From: Rhodospirillales bacterium | Lineage (GTDB): Bacteria > Pseudomonadota > Alphaproteobacteria > Rhodospirillales > WMHbin7 | Reading direction: 5' to 3' | Assembly (NCBI GenBank): GCA_016215555.1 | Contig: JACRJC010000044.1 | Location: 1 to 50,857 of the forward strand | DNA: 50,857 nt | Translations under genes and position numbers: made by a program | Shown: positions 8,457-16,491 of the stretch, piece by piece | Position numbering within the stretch: the first letter of the stretch is position 1 | How the letters are laid out: each line of letters starts with the position of its first letter | Notes under the pieces: generated by a model | What the model saw: only the letters and a program-made list of their open reading frames with translations | What the model was told of the DNA's origin: nothing | The model's database searches: none

Positions 8457-8786
8457 TGTCATCAAGACGTCACGACCCCGCCACACGGACTTAACCGATC
8501 CTGGCTATACCGGCGCCGTTCAACGACGGAGCTATTCAATGCGTTTGGCGCAATGGCGGGCGGGAGCGATGACGGCGGGAATCTTCCGGCCCGCGTCTTC
8601 CACCCTGCCTCATATCCCGAAAGGCCCGGAAAGGGCCGAATCCCCGCAACTGACATCGGCAGGCGAAGCGGCCCACACCCCACCTATTAGGGTAAGTCCC
8701 CGCTAGACAAACGGGTTGGCTTATGTTTCAAAGGCAGCCGCGCACCGGCCGCGGGCCTTAAGACCCGCCCAAGTGACGCACCAGCT

Positions 8787-8824
8787 CCCCGGAAGCCCGC
8801 CCGCTTCCGGGGATTTGTGCTTTT
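8787..8824 (+). terminator. Rho-independent-like terminator with no upstream gene
   Basis: A perfect 10-bp stem CCCCGGAAGC/GCTTCCGGGG (8787-8796, 8803-8812) with a 6-base loop is followed by ATTTGTGCTTTT. It lies 330 bases beyond the epimerase, so it ends either a long 3' untranslated region or a separate small RNA. Confidence 0.55.
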
Positions 8825-8885
8825 CGCGAGGGCATGACAAGCTGGCCCGGCCCGAAGGGTTGCGTCAGATTTATCGCAAGTCGTT

Positions 8886-8961
8886 CTAGTGTGGTGGTTT
8901 CGAAGTTCGTGCGATTATGCGGCCCCGGCAACACGAACTTCGAAACCAGAAACCACACTAG
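8886..8961. repeat. 76-base palindromic repeat, copy 1
   Basis: The arms run CTAGTGTGGT at the outside and then GGTTTCGAAGTTCGTG. They pair with CACGAACTTCGAAACC and ACCACACTAG, with only a 4-base bulge (AGAA) and a 20-base loop. The ends CTAG...CTAG, the total length and the architecture are shared with copy 2. Confidence 0.85.
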
Positions 8962-8975
8962 AAATCAAATGTTTG

Positions 8976-9051
8976 CTAGTGTCCCTATTGATTCGTAAGT
9001 TCGTAAATCGCCGGATTTCAAATCTCACGAACTTACGAATCAGGACACTAG
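8976..9051. repeat. 76-base palindromic repeat, copy 2
   Basis: The outer arm CTAGTGTCC pairs with GGACACTAG, and the inner arm TGATTCGTAAGTTCGT pairs perfectly with ACGAACTTACGAATCA. A 4-base bulge (CTAT) lies on the left and a loop of about 22 bases in the middle. It has exactly the same length as copy 1, starts 14 bases after it, and shares the CTAGTGT ends and the AAGTTCGT core. Its stem sequence differs, yet both arms still pair. Confidence 0.85.
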
Positions 9052-9156
9052 CCGGCAGATTTGTTTCGCCCGCGAAGCAGGCGGGCGTCTCCGGCGAGGG
9101 CGGAATATCCGCAGGCGGCCCGCGACAAGTTGGTGCCGATTATTTTGAAGTAGGGA

Positions 9157-9501
9157 CTACCCCTGCACCAACCGGAGCTGGTGGTCGAGGCGGGCCACGA
9201 TTTCGTCCATTTTCTGAGCTTGCAGCAGACGCCTGGCTCCTTGCGAGACCAGGAAGTCGCCGTCCTTGCCCAGCGTCCCGGGCCGGAACTTGGCGATGGT
9301 GTAAAGCGGACGATCCAGAGCGCTTTTGAAGACGATGAAAGAGGCCATGCCGGATCCCAGGCGGATCGCGTAATCGCGCCATTCGCCCCTTTTGACGCGC
9401 CGGCTGTAAAGGGCCAGCAACTGGTTGATCTCGGTCCGCGTAAAGCAGACCGGTTCCCTGCGTCGCCCCTTTTCCTCGCTCAAGCGGACCAGTTTGCCCA
9501 T
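9157..9501 (-). CDS. DUF2794 family protein
   Basis: This 114-residue protein has the DUF2794 pattern: FTRTEINQLLALYSRRVKRGEWRDYAI, then ASFIVFKSALDRPLYTIAKF and a C-terminal VSQGARRLLQAQKMDEIVARL. The family is small, cytoplasmic, found in alphaproteobacteria and without known function. The start ATG has GGGAACGG upstream. The gene is monocistronic, with no functional hint from its neighbours. Confidence 0.85.
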   Translation of the reverse strand: MGKLVRLSEEKGRRREPVCFTRTEINQLLALYSRRVKRGEWRDYAIRLGSGMASFIVFKSALDRPLYTIAKFRPGTLGKDGDFLVSQGARRLLQAQKMDEIVARLDHQLRLVQG

Positions 9502-9578
9502 CGTCCGTTCCCATTGTCAGACAGGCAATTCTTGACCGCGTAAGGGTCTGCGGTCAACGATTCGAATCTATTGGGAAA

Positions 9579-9956
9579 TCAGCGTGTTGCGGTAGGGCGC
9601 CGGTTATAGGCTTCCATGCCCACGGCCTGGGCGCCGTCACCATAGGGATCGGGTTCGCGGAAGCAGCTGACTTGGCCCAGCGAGCGGTAGCAGTAAACGT
9701 CCGGGCGCTGGATGGGCGGATTCTTGGACACGCAATATTGGCCCTCGTCCTTGGCCCGAATGGTCGAGCAATCCTTGCCCGTGCTCATCGAAACCAGATG
9801 GTCGGTCGCCGTTTTGCCGGTCGCCACCAGCGACACCACCTCGGCCTGCATCAAGCCGCTGGTCATCGGATATTGGCCGGTGGTCATGTCATAGCCGCAG
9901 GCCGCCGTCAGCAGCGGCAAAACCAGCAAGGAGAGTCGGATCGGGCGATGTGTCAT
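9579..9956 (-). CDS. Small putative lipoprotein
   Basis: This is a 125-residue protein with a type II signal peptide: a hydrophobic stretch LSLLVLPLLTAAC with lipobox LTAAC (Cys20). The mature part contains four more cysteines (two of them in YCYRSLGQVSCF), which could form disulfides in the periplasm. It also has a MTTGQYPMTSGLMQAEVVSLVATGK-type sequence. I do not recognise the family. It is expected at the outer or inner membrane facing the periplasm. Confidence 0.8.
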   Translation of the reverse strand: MTHRPIRLSLLVLPLLTAACGYDMTTGQYPMTSGLMQAEVVSLVATGKTATDHLVSMSTGKDCSTIRAKDEGQYCVSKNPPIQRPDVYCYRSLGQVSCFREPDPYGDGAQAVGMEAYNRRPTATR

Positions 9957-9972
9957 GACATTTCAAGCCTCA

Positions 9973-10112
9973 TAGAGCGGGTCGTCTGAAATCGAAGCCG
10001 TTCTCCGGCTTCGATTGAGGGCGTGAATCCGCTCTACCAATTTGTTTTAGCGGACGATTCACGTTTTAATCCTTGTCACGGGGTGTTGCGGATTAAAACG
10101 ATCGTGCGCTAG
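9973..10112. repeat. Structured dispersed repeat, copy A
   Basis: An outer stem TAGAGCGG/CCGCTCTA (9973-9980, 10029-10036) encloses a perfect 11-bp hairpin AATCGAAGCCG/CGGCTTCGATT. An alternative pairing CGTGAATC/GATTCACG (10022-10029, 10056-10063) competes with the outer stem. A 10-bp hairpin GTTTTAATCC/GGATTAAAAC follows (10063-10072, 10090-10099), and the element ends in CGATCGTGCGCTAG. The same architecture, with a compensatory change, recurs at 42570-42711. Confidence 0.8.
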
Positions 10113-10162
10113 ACCTGCTAAAAGCTTAACAGGCGCGGGTTAAGGAAGCTTGAATCCAGATA

Positions 10163-10726
10163 TCAGCGGTTTTTGCCCGGCACCCACAAGATGTCGCCCT
10201 CGCCCTGCTGGTTCATGGCGCGGGCCAGAACGAACAACAGGTCCGAGAGGCGATTGGCATAGGCCAGGGCCTGGGGGTTGAGCGGCTCGGCCAGGGCCAG
10301 GGCGGCCATCAACCGTTCGGCCCGCCGCGTCACCGTACGGGCCAGATGCAGATGCGAAGACGCCGCCGTTCCGCCGGGAAGTATGAAAGAATCCAGAGGC
10401 TTGAGCTTCTCGTTGGCGGCATCGATCTCGGCTTCCAAACGTTCGACCTGGGCCTTTTGGATGCGCAAGGCCCCTTCATGGCCGTCGCCCGGCGTGCATA
10501 AATCGGCCCCCAGATCGAACAGATCGTTCTGAAGGCGGGCCAGAAGAGCATCCATCTCGGGGTCTTGGGCGGTATGCAGGCGCACCAGCCCAAGAGCGGC
10601 ATTGGCCTCATCGACGGTGCCGTAGGCCTCGACCCGAAGATCGTGCTTGGCCACGCGCGAGCCGTCGCCCAGCGAGGTTTGCCCTTTGTCGCCGCCCCTT
10701 GTGTAGATGCGCGTCAAGCGGACCAT
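10163..10726 (-). CDS. pduO: Cob(I)alamin adenosyltransferase, PduO type
   Basis: This 187-residue protein transfers the adenosyl group from ATP to cob(I)alamin, giving adenosylcobalamin. The N-terminal TRGGDKGQTSLGDGSRVAKHD motif binds ATP. EAYGTVDEANAALG and FILPGGTAASSHLHLARTVTRRAER are the other family blocks, with the R-R-x-E-R helix near residue 135. The length is normal. It is divergent from lptG, with about 90 bases between the start codons. Confidence 0.95.
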   Translation of the reverse strand: MVRLTRIYTRGGDKGQTSLGDGSRVAKHDLRVEAYGTVDEANAALGLVRLHTAQDPEMDALLARLQNDLFDLGADLCTPGDGHEGALRIQKAQVERLEAEIDAANEKLKPLDSFILPGGTAASSHLHLARTVTRRAERLMAALALAEPLNPQALAYANRLSDLLFVLARAMNQQGEGDILWVPGKNR

Positions 10727-10815
10727 CCGCCACCATCCTTGTCCCAGCCTGCCTCCTTAACGATATAGCGCTTCCCGGCTTGCGCGGCGAGCCAATTTCG
10801 GTCCAATCTCCGCCC

Positions 10816-11922
10816 ATGCTCCGTCTGTCACCCATCCTCAGCCTGTATATCGGCCGCCAATATCTGGCCGCCTTCCTGGCCACGCTTTCCGTGGTCTCGG
10901 GAATCGTCTTGATGTTCGACATTATCGAGCTTCTGCGCCGCGCCTCGGGCAAACAGTCCATCGGTTTTTTCACGGTCGTCGAGATGGCGCTGCTCAAACT
11001 GCCGCAGATGGTGCAGACCCTGTTGCCCTTCGCGGTGATGATTGGGGCGATGATCGTCTTCTGGCGCCTGACCCGCACCCGCGAACTGGTCGTGACCCGC
11101 GCCGCCGGAGTCAGCGTCTGGCAATTCCTGGCCCCGATCATGATCTTGGTCTTCGCCGTCGGCCTCCTCATGGTGACGGCTTTCAATCCGCTGGCCTCCA
11201 GCCTGTTCTCGCGCTACGAGCGGTTGCAAGACCAAGCGCAGATCCGCCTCAGCAATCCCTTGAGCTTCTCGTCGGGTTTCGGCCTGTGGCTGCGCGAAAC
11301 CACCGGCAACCGCCAGACCATCATTCATGCCCAAACCGTGCGCCAGGACGGGCTGAGCCTGGTTCTGGGCGGCGTCAGCATCTTTCATCTGGAAGACAAC
11401 CGCTTCACCTTCCGCCATGACGCCAAGCTGGGCCGCATCGCCGACCAGCGGATCGATCTCGACAAAGTGTGGGAAATCGTGCCCGGCCGGCCCAGCGAAC
11501 CCCGGGAGCATATCACGCTGCCGACCACGCTGACGATTTCGAAGATCCAGGACAATTTCTCGTCGCCCGAGACCATGTCCTTCTGGGAATTGCCGGGCTT
11601 CATCCGCTTTACCGAAGAGTCGGGTTTCTCGGCCCAGAAACACCGCATGTATTTCCAGTCCCTGCTCGCCTCGCCGATCCTGCTTTGCGCCATGGTGCTG
11701 GTGGCCGCCGTCTTCTCGCTGCGGCCCAATCTGCGCATGGGCGGGGTGATGATCCGCCTGGGCGGCGGCGTCGGGGCCGGATTCTTGCTGTTCTTCTTCT
11801 CCAAGGTCACCTTTGCCTTGGGCCTGTCGGGCACGTTGCCGCCGGCGCTGGCGGCCTGGAGCCCGGCCATGGTGACGCTGCTGGCCGGCCTATCGACCCT
11901 TTTTCATCTCGAGGACGGCTGA
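10816..11922 (+). CDS. lptG: LptG-like lipopolysaccharide export permease
   Basis: This is a 368-residue inner-membrane permease of the LptF/LptG family. With LptBF it extracts lipopolysaccharide from the inner membrane. Three membrane helices at the N-terminus (about 15-120, including LSVVSGIVLMFDIIELLRR) are followed by a periplasmic beta-jellyroll domain (about 125-270) and three C-terminal helices. The start is the ATG at 10816 (MLRLSPILSLYIGRQYL), which gives the usual family beginning. It overlaps the following glycosyltransferase gene by one base (TGATG). LptF is not in the window. Confidence 0.9.
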   Translation: MLRLSPILSLYIGRQYLAAFLATLSVVSGIVLMFDIIELLRRASGKQSIGFFTVVEMALLKLPQMVQTLLPFAVMIGAMIVFWRLTRTRELVVTRAAGVSVWQFLAPIMILVFAVGLLMVTAFNPLASSLFSRYERLQDQAQIRLSNPLSFSSGFGLWLRETTGNRQTIIHAQTVRQDGLSLVLGGVSIFHLEDNRFTFRHDAKLGRIADQRIDLDKVWEIVPGRPSEPREHITLPTTLTISKIQDNFSSPETMSFWELPGFIRFTEESGFSAQKHRMYFQSLLASPILLCAMVLVAAVFSLRPNLRMGGVMIRLGGGVGAGFLLFFFSKVTFALGLSGTLPPALAAWSPAMVTLLAGLSTLFHLEDG

Positions 11923-13400
11923 TGCCGGGAAAAAGGGCAATCTTGCACGAGCGCCACACGCTGCCTTTTTTTCTGCTGGCGGTTCTGCTGATCGTCGGCT
12001 GGCGTCTGGCCGTGCTGGGCGGCAGTTCCCTGAATCTGTCCTTCGACGAGGCGCAGTACTGGCTGTGGTCGTTAACCCCCGACTGGGGCTATTACTCGAA
12101 GCCGCCCTTCGTCGCCTGGTCGATCACGCTGGCCACCCAGGTTTGCGGCCAGGCCGAGGCCTGCATCCGCCTGCCTTCCACCCTGGCCTATGGCCTGGGT
12201 TCCATCTTCGTCTTCCTGGCCGCCCGTCATCTCTATGGCGATCGCATCGCCTTCTGGTCGGGGTTGGTTTTCCTGACCCTGCCCGGCGTCGCCTATTCCT
12301 CGATGCTGGTCACCACCGACCCGCCGCTTTTGATGTTCTGGGCGCTGTCCTTGTTTTTCACCCTGAAGGCGCTGGACGCGAAAAAACCGCTAGGCTGGTG
12401 GGCGGCTTTGGGCTTGGCCGTCGGGCTTGGCCTGTTGGCGAAATACGCCATGATCCTGTTCGCCCTTTCGCTGGCGCTGTATCTCGGCTTCACGCCAGCG
12501 GCGCGCCGGAAACTGACCTGGCAGGGTCCGGCTCTGGCGGGCGTTTTGGCGCTGCTGTTGTATCTGCCGAATTTCCTGTGGAACGCCGGCAACGGTTTTG
12601 TCAGCTATCTGCACACCAAGGACAACGCCAATCTGGCCGGATCGCTGTTCCATCCCGAAAAGATGGTCGAGTTCCTGGGCTCGCAATTCGCCGTCTTCGG
12701 GCCCTTGCTGTTTGCCGCCCTTTTGGCCTTCGTCGTTCTTGCAAAGCGCAATGGGGGCGATGGCAAATTGCGCCTGCTGGCATTCATGTGCCTGCCCATC
12801 CTGGCTTTGATGACGGTGGAAAGCCTGCTTTCCCGCGCCAACGCCAACTGGTCGGCGCCGGCCTATGTCGCCGGCTCGGTGCTGGTGACGGCCTGGCTGT
12901 ACCAGAAGAATCGCTTCAGCCTGATCCGCTTGTCGGTGGTGTTGCATATCGCGCTGGCGACGCTTGTCTATAATTACGAGCAGACGCTGTCGCTGCTGGG
13001 CCTGCCCCTGGACCAGAAGACCGACTTCGCCAAGCGCCTCAAAGGCTGGCCCGAGGTGGGGGCGAAAGTGTCCGCACTTCTCAACGATCATCCCGGCGCC
13101 GTCCTGATGAGCGACGACCGCAAGCTGATGGCCTCGCTCAGCTATTATGTGCGCCCCTTCCCCCTGTCCGCCGTCAAATGGAATCCCGGCGGCAAGGTGC
13201 ATGACACGTTCGATCTCAATGCCGGCTTCAAGGGCGATGCAAGTCAGGGGTTGGTCTTCGTGACCGAGCGCGAAACCATTCCCGAGATCGCGGCGGCCTT
13301 CAAGACCGCCGAAGCCCTGGGCGCCACCCGCCAGGAAATCCATCCCGGCTTCGCCATCGAGATGCACGCCTTCCATCTCAAGGACTATCAGAGGCCATAA
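11922..13400 (+). CDS. GT39-family membrane glycosyltransferase
   Basis: This 492-residue protein is of the ArnT/PMT type. An early periplasmic-loop DEAQYW motif (SFDEAQYWLWSLTPDWGYYSKPPFVAW) carries the catalytic Asp-Glu pair. About ten hydrophobic segments follow, then a soluble C-terminal domain. Family members transfer sugars from polyprenyl phosphate to lipid A or other envelope acceptors. It is translationally coupled to lptG, and the next gene is a PAP2 phosphatase, so a lipid A or envelope modification role is plausible. The acceptor is not shown by the sequence. Confidence 0.87.
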   Translation: MPGKRAILHERHTLPFFLLAVLLIVGWRLAVLGGSSLNLSFDEAQYWLWSLTPDWGYYSKPPFVAWSITLATQVCGQAEACIRLPSTLAYGLGSIFVFLAARHLYGDRIAFWSGLVFLTLPGVAYSSMLVTTDPPLLMFWALSLFFTLKALDAKKPLGWWAALGLAVGLGLLAKYAMILFALSLALYLGFTPAARRKLTWQGPALAGVLALLLYLPNFLWNAGNGFVSYLHTKDNANLAGSLFHPEKMVEFLGSQFAVFGPLLFAALLAFVVLAKRNGGDGKLRLLAFMCLPILALMTVESLLSRANANWSAPAYVAGSVLVTAWLYQKNRFSLIRLSVVLHIALATLVYNYEQTLSLLGLPLDQKTDFAKRLKGWPEVGAKVSALLNDHPGAVLMSDDRKLMASLSYYVRPFPLSAVKWNPGGKVHDTFDLNAGFKGDASQGLVFVTERETIPEIAAAFKTAEALGATRQEIHPGFAIEMHAFHLKDYQRP

Positions 13401-13401
13401 G

Positions 13402-14058
13402 GTGACGCGCAAGATTCCCTATTTCATCCTGGCGCTTCTGGTGGGGCTGGCTTTTGTGCCCGGCGCCGATATCGCCTTCACCGGCCTGTTCTATTCGGCT
13501 GAAAAATGGTTCTTCTGGCGCTATCTGCCGGCGCTGGAATTCGTGCGCAAGGCCCTGCCGGCGGTCATCATCGGGGCCGGCGTCTATTTCCTGCTGGTCG
13601 GGATCGTCAATCTAGGACTGAAGGACAAGATACTGGGCATCACCTGGCAGGCCATGGCCTATCTGTCCCTGACCATGCTGATCGGCCCCGGCCTGATCGT
13701 CAATCTGCTCTTCAAGGACCATTGGGGGCGCGCGCGGCCGACCACCATCGCCGAGTTCGGCGGCAAGCTATCCTTCTCGCCGCCTTTCGTCTTTTCCGAC
13801 CAGTGCGACGACAATTGTTCCTTCGCCTCGGGCCATGCCGCCATCGCCTTCTGGATCTTCGCCCTGGCCATGCTGCTGCCGCCGCCCTGGCGGGCGCGGG
13901 CGGGCTGGGCGGCCATCGGTTTCGGTTTGCTGATCGGTCTGGTGCGCGTGATTCAGGGCGCCCATTTCCTAAGCGACGTGGTGACGGCCGGGCTGGTGAC
14001 GGTGGGGGTGGCGCTGGCCCTAAGGCCACTTCTGCTTAAGGAGACGCCTCAAGCGTAA
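13402..14058 (+). CDS. PAP2-family membrane phosphatase, possibly acting on lipid A or polyprenyl phosphate
   Basis: This 218-residue membrane protein has the three PAP2 signature blocks: KDHWGRARPT (block 1), FASGHAAIAF (block 2, SGH) and RVIQGAHFLSDVV (block 3, with catalytic His). It starts at a GTG one base after the stop of the glycosyltransferase. The set lptG - GT39 - PAP2 suggests lipid A 1- or 4'-dephosphorylation combined with sugar addition. This is inference from context. Confidence 0.85.
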   Translation: MTRKIPYFILALLVGLAFVPGADIAFTGLFYSAEKWFFWRYLPALEFVRKALPAVIIGAGVYFLLVGIVNLGLKDKILGITWQAMAYLSLTMLIGPGLIVNLLFKDHWGRARPTTIAEFGGKLSFSPPFVFSDQCDDNCSFASGHAAIAFWIFALAMLLPPPWRARAGWAAIGFGLLIGLVRVIQGAHFLSDVVTAGLVTVGVALALRPLLLKETPQA

Positions 14059-15325
14059 AGTGAAAGATGCTGCCTTGGCCGGCGGTGGATTCCACCCAGA
14101 TGGCGCCGCCGTGCCTCTCGACGATGCGTTTGCAGACGGCCAGCCCGATCCCCGAGCCCGGAATATTGCCATGCGGATCGATGCGCTGGAACAAGGTGAA
14201 CAGGCGCTCGAACTGGCGCGCCTCGATGCCGATGCCGTTGTCGGACACGGAAAACAGCCAGTGTTTGCCGACGGCCTTGGCCGCAACGCGGATCTGCGGC
14301 TTTCGCTGCGGATGACGATATTTCAGAGCGTTGCCCAGCAAATTCTGAAACAGGCTGACCAGTTGCGCGCGGTCGGCGAGAACCGGCGGCATGGCCTCGA
14401 TATGGATTTCGGCGCCGGCTTCGTTGGCCGCCGCTTCCAGATTGGCCAGCGCGTCCTTCAGCGCCTCGCCGCTGTCGATCATCTCGATCTTCTGGGTCTG
14501 GGTGCCGATGCGCGAAAAGGACAAGAGATCGCGGATCATGTTGGACAGGCGGGCAACGCCTTCGGTTACGAAGCCGATGAAGATGTCGGCATCCTCATCC
14601 AATCGTCCCTTATAGCGCCGCGCCAGCATCTGCACGTAATTGCTGATATTGCGCAAGGGCTCCTGCAGATCGTGGGAGATCACATAGGCGAAGCGTTCGA
14701 GATCCTCGTTCGAGCGGGCCAGTTGCTCTGTGCGTTCGGCCAACTCCCGTTCGGCTTCCTTGCGGCTTTGGATATCGAGGGCCGCGGCCAGGCATAGCGG
14801 ACCGAAGACCGACTCCTCCTCGCCTTCCATCAGCGAGGTCTGCAAGATGATGGGCATCAAGGCGCCGCCGGCAGGCTTCAGCATCAGTTCGATCTGGCTG
14901 GAATTGCCGGCGGCGACATTCTGCAAATGCAGCTCGAAGGCGGGGCGGGCCTCGGGCTCGAGGAAGGAGACGAACGGCTTGCCGACAAGGCTTTCGGGCA
15001 GGGTTTTCAGCAGCTCGGCGCCCAGGCGGTTGGCTTCGCGCAAGAAGCCCCTGGCATCGATCAGGAAATAGCCGATCGGCGAGTGATTGAACAAATTGGT
15101 GTAGCGGCGCAGCGCGATTTGCAGACCATGCTGGGCCTCGCACAAGGCGCTGTCCTTGGCCCTCAAACGCTCCTGGCAATGGTCGATGCCGGAAAGCGTG
15201 CGCAAGAACGCCTCGCCGGTCTCGAGCTCGACCGCATGCCTGGCTTCATATTCGTGCAGCCGGGATCTCAAGCAAGCCAGTTCGGCTTCCAGCTCCTGTC
15301 GGCTTTTAGGCGAAGACATATCCAC
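14036..15325 (-). CDS. PAS-containing sensor histidine kinase
   Basis: This is a 429-residue soluble kinase. A coiled-coil N-terminus (about 1-70) is followed by a PAS domain (about 72-195, YTNLFNHSPIGYFLIDARG). A short linker helix leads to a HisKA domain with SHDLQEPLRNISNYV (phospho-His) and a HATPase domain with N, G1 and G2 boxes (NLLGNALKY, SDNGIGIE, GSGIGLAVCKRIVERHGG). The SHDLQEPLR type is common in light- or redox-sensing soluble kinases. No response regulator is adjacent. It starts at GTG 15325 (AGGGA seven bases upstream), with ATG 15319 as alternative. Its end overlaps the convergent PAP2 gene by 23 bases. Confidence 0.88.
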   Translation of the reverse strand: MDMSSPKSRQELEAELACLRSRLHEYEARHAVELETGEAFLRTLSGIDHCQERLRAKDSALCEAQHGLQIALRRYTNLFNHSPIGYFLIDARGFLREANRLGAELLKTLPESLVGKPFVSFLEPEARPAFELHLQNVAAGNSSQIELMLKPAGGALMPIILQTSLMEGEEESVFGPLCLAAALDIQSRKEAERELAERTEQLARSNEDLERFAYVISHDLQEPLRNISNYVQMLARRYKGRLDEDADIFIGFVTEGVARLSNMIRDLLSFSRIGTQTQKIEMIDSGEALKDALANLEAAANEAGAEIHIEAMPPVLADRAQLVSLFQNLLGNALKYRHPQRKPQIRVAAKAVGKHWLFSVSDNGIGIEARQFERLFTLFQRIDPHGNIPGSGIGLAVCKRIVERHGGAIWVESTAGQGSIFHFTLEASP

Positions 15326-15425
15326 CGGGTTGTCCCTACTCCCGATACAACGTCGATATAGAGGTATGCAGAGACGGTCCCCACAACCTCTCGTTGGCGC
15401 GGCACTTTACAGATGCAGAGGGTCA

Positions 15426-15452
15426 TTGTCACGCCCTGCTTTCGCCTATAGT
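15426..15452 (+). promoter_or_regulatory. Possible weak sigma-70 promoter of hupUV
   Basis: TTGTCA at 15426-15431 and TATAGT at 15447-15452 are separated by 15 bases, shorter than optimal. They lie 32 bases before the hupU start codon. No -24/-12 element was seen here, which fits constitutive low expression of a sensor. Confidence 0.3.
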
Positions 15453-15483
15453 TTGGCGGAAGATCGAAGTTGGCGGCGCGCAC

Positions 15484-16491
15484 ATGTCCACAATTCCTCC
15501 CTATTCCGTCTTGTGGCTGCAGGCCGGTTCCTGCGGTGGCTGCACGGCGGCGGCAATGGAGTCCGATCCGAAACTGCTGATCGGCGCTTCTTCCTTCATT
15601 TCGTTGGTTGGGCATCCAGCCGTATGCGAAGCAAGCGGTGCTGAATATCTTGATCTGCTTAGAAGTATTTTATCTGGTGTGACGAAAATCGACGCTCTGC
15701 TGGTCGAGGGAGCGGTGATGCTGGGGCCCGAGGGAAGCGGGCGCTTTCAGATGGCTTCCGGCTTCGACCGGCCCATGTGCCGTCTGGTGGAAGATCTGGC
15801 CGCCAAATCCCGTCATGTCGTGGCGGTGGGCAGTTGCGCCGCCTTCGGCGGCGTGGTGGCGGGCAGCGGCAGCCGAACCCAGGCCGTAGGCCTGCAATTC
15901 GATTCCGGCAAGGCGGGCGGCTTGCTGGCGCCGGGCTGGCGCTCGGCCTCGGGCCTTCCCGTCGTCAATATCGCCGGCTGTGCGCCGCATCCGGGCTGGA
16001 TCGTGGAAACGCTGCTGTTGCTGTCGCAGGACGCGCTGGGGGCCGACGATCTCGACAGCTACCAGCGCCCGCGTTTCTTCGCCGACCATCTGGCCCATCA
16101 CGGCTGCAACCGGAATGAATATTACGAATACAAGGCCAGCGCGTTAGAGCCGTCGCAGCAAGGCTGTCTGATGGAAAATCTGGGTTGCCGGGCCACCCAG
16201 GCGCCGGGCGACTGCAACCGGCGGCGCTGGAACGGCAACGGCTCATGCACCAATGCCGGCTATGCCTGCATCGCCTGCACGGCGCCGGGTTTTGCCGGCA
16301 GCCAGGAGCCCTTCCTGGAAACGCCCAAGCTGGCCGGCATTCCGGTGGGACTGCCGGTCGACATGCCCAAGGCCTGGTTTGTAGCGCTGGCGGCTCTGTC
16401 GAAGTCGGCGACGCCTTCGCGGGTCAAGAAGAACGCCACCGAAAGCCGGATTCTGGTGCCCCCCGCCCCGCGCTCGAGGACGCAGAAATGA
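15484..16491 (+). CDS. hupU: Regulatory (H2-sensing) [NiFe]-hydrogenase small subunit
   Basis: This 335-residue iron-sulfur subunit belongs to the cytoplasmic H2 sensor HupUV/HoxBC (group 2b). There is no Tat signal: it starts MSTIPPYSVLWLQAGSCGGC, so the first cluster ligands come at once. Distal and medial cluster ligands lie in HHGCNRNEYYEYK, GCLMENLGCRATQAPGDCN and GSCTNAGYACIACTAPGF. The C-terminal GIPVGLPVDMPKAWFVALAALS is typical of sensor subunits. The ATG at 15484 was chosen over an in-frame start 90 bases upstream because family members begin directly at the VLWLQ strand. It overlaps hupV by four bases. Confidence 0.93.
   Translation: MSTIPPYSVLWLQAGSCGGCTAAAMESDPKLLIGASSFISLVGHPAVCEASGAEYLDLLRSILSGVTKIDALLVEGAVMLGPEGSGRFQMASGFDRPMCRLVEDLAAKSRHVVAVGSCAAFGGVVAGSGSRTQAVGLQFDSGKAGGLLAPGWRSASGLPVVNIAGCAPHPGWIVETLLLLSQDALGADDLDSYQRPRFFADHLAHHGCNRNEYYEYKASALEPSQQGCLMENLGCRATQAPGDCNRRRWNGNGSCTNAGYACIACTAPGFAGSQEPFLETPKLAGIPVGLPVDMPKAWFVALAALSKSATPSRVKKNATESRILVPPAPRSRTQK

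Larger units (their letters stand above)
8457..9156. other. Long intergenic region without a convincing gene
   Basis: About 700 bases lie between the epimerase and the DUF2794 gene. The first 330 are GC-rich and fold into many short hairpins. A terminator-like hairpin follows at 8787-8824, then two tandem 76-base palindromes (8886-9051) and a short GCCCGC/GCGGGC hairpin near 9069-9087. A 55-codon plus-strand frame from 8539 to 8706 has no recognisable product. The terminator with no gene in front of it hints at an unannotated RNA. Confidence 0.5.

Noticed and set aside
8538-8700. Cobalamin riboswitch or other known riboswitch, because of CCCCGCAACTG-like bases
   Set aside because: The conserved B12-box and the other core elements are missing, and no suitable gene follows.
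8539-8706. A 55-codon plus-strand frame with GGAG upstream
   Set aside because: The translation is proline- and arginine-rich without hydrophobic core or family resemblance, as expected for GC-rich non-coding DNA.
8886-9051. CRISPR array
   Set aside because: There are only two units, each a long palindrome with a divergent stem sequence, and no regular spacers or cas genes.
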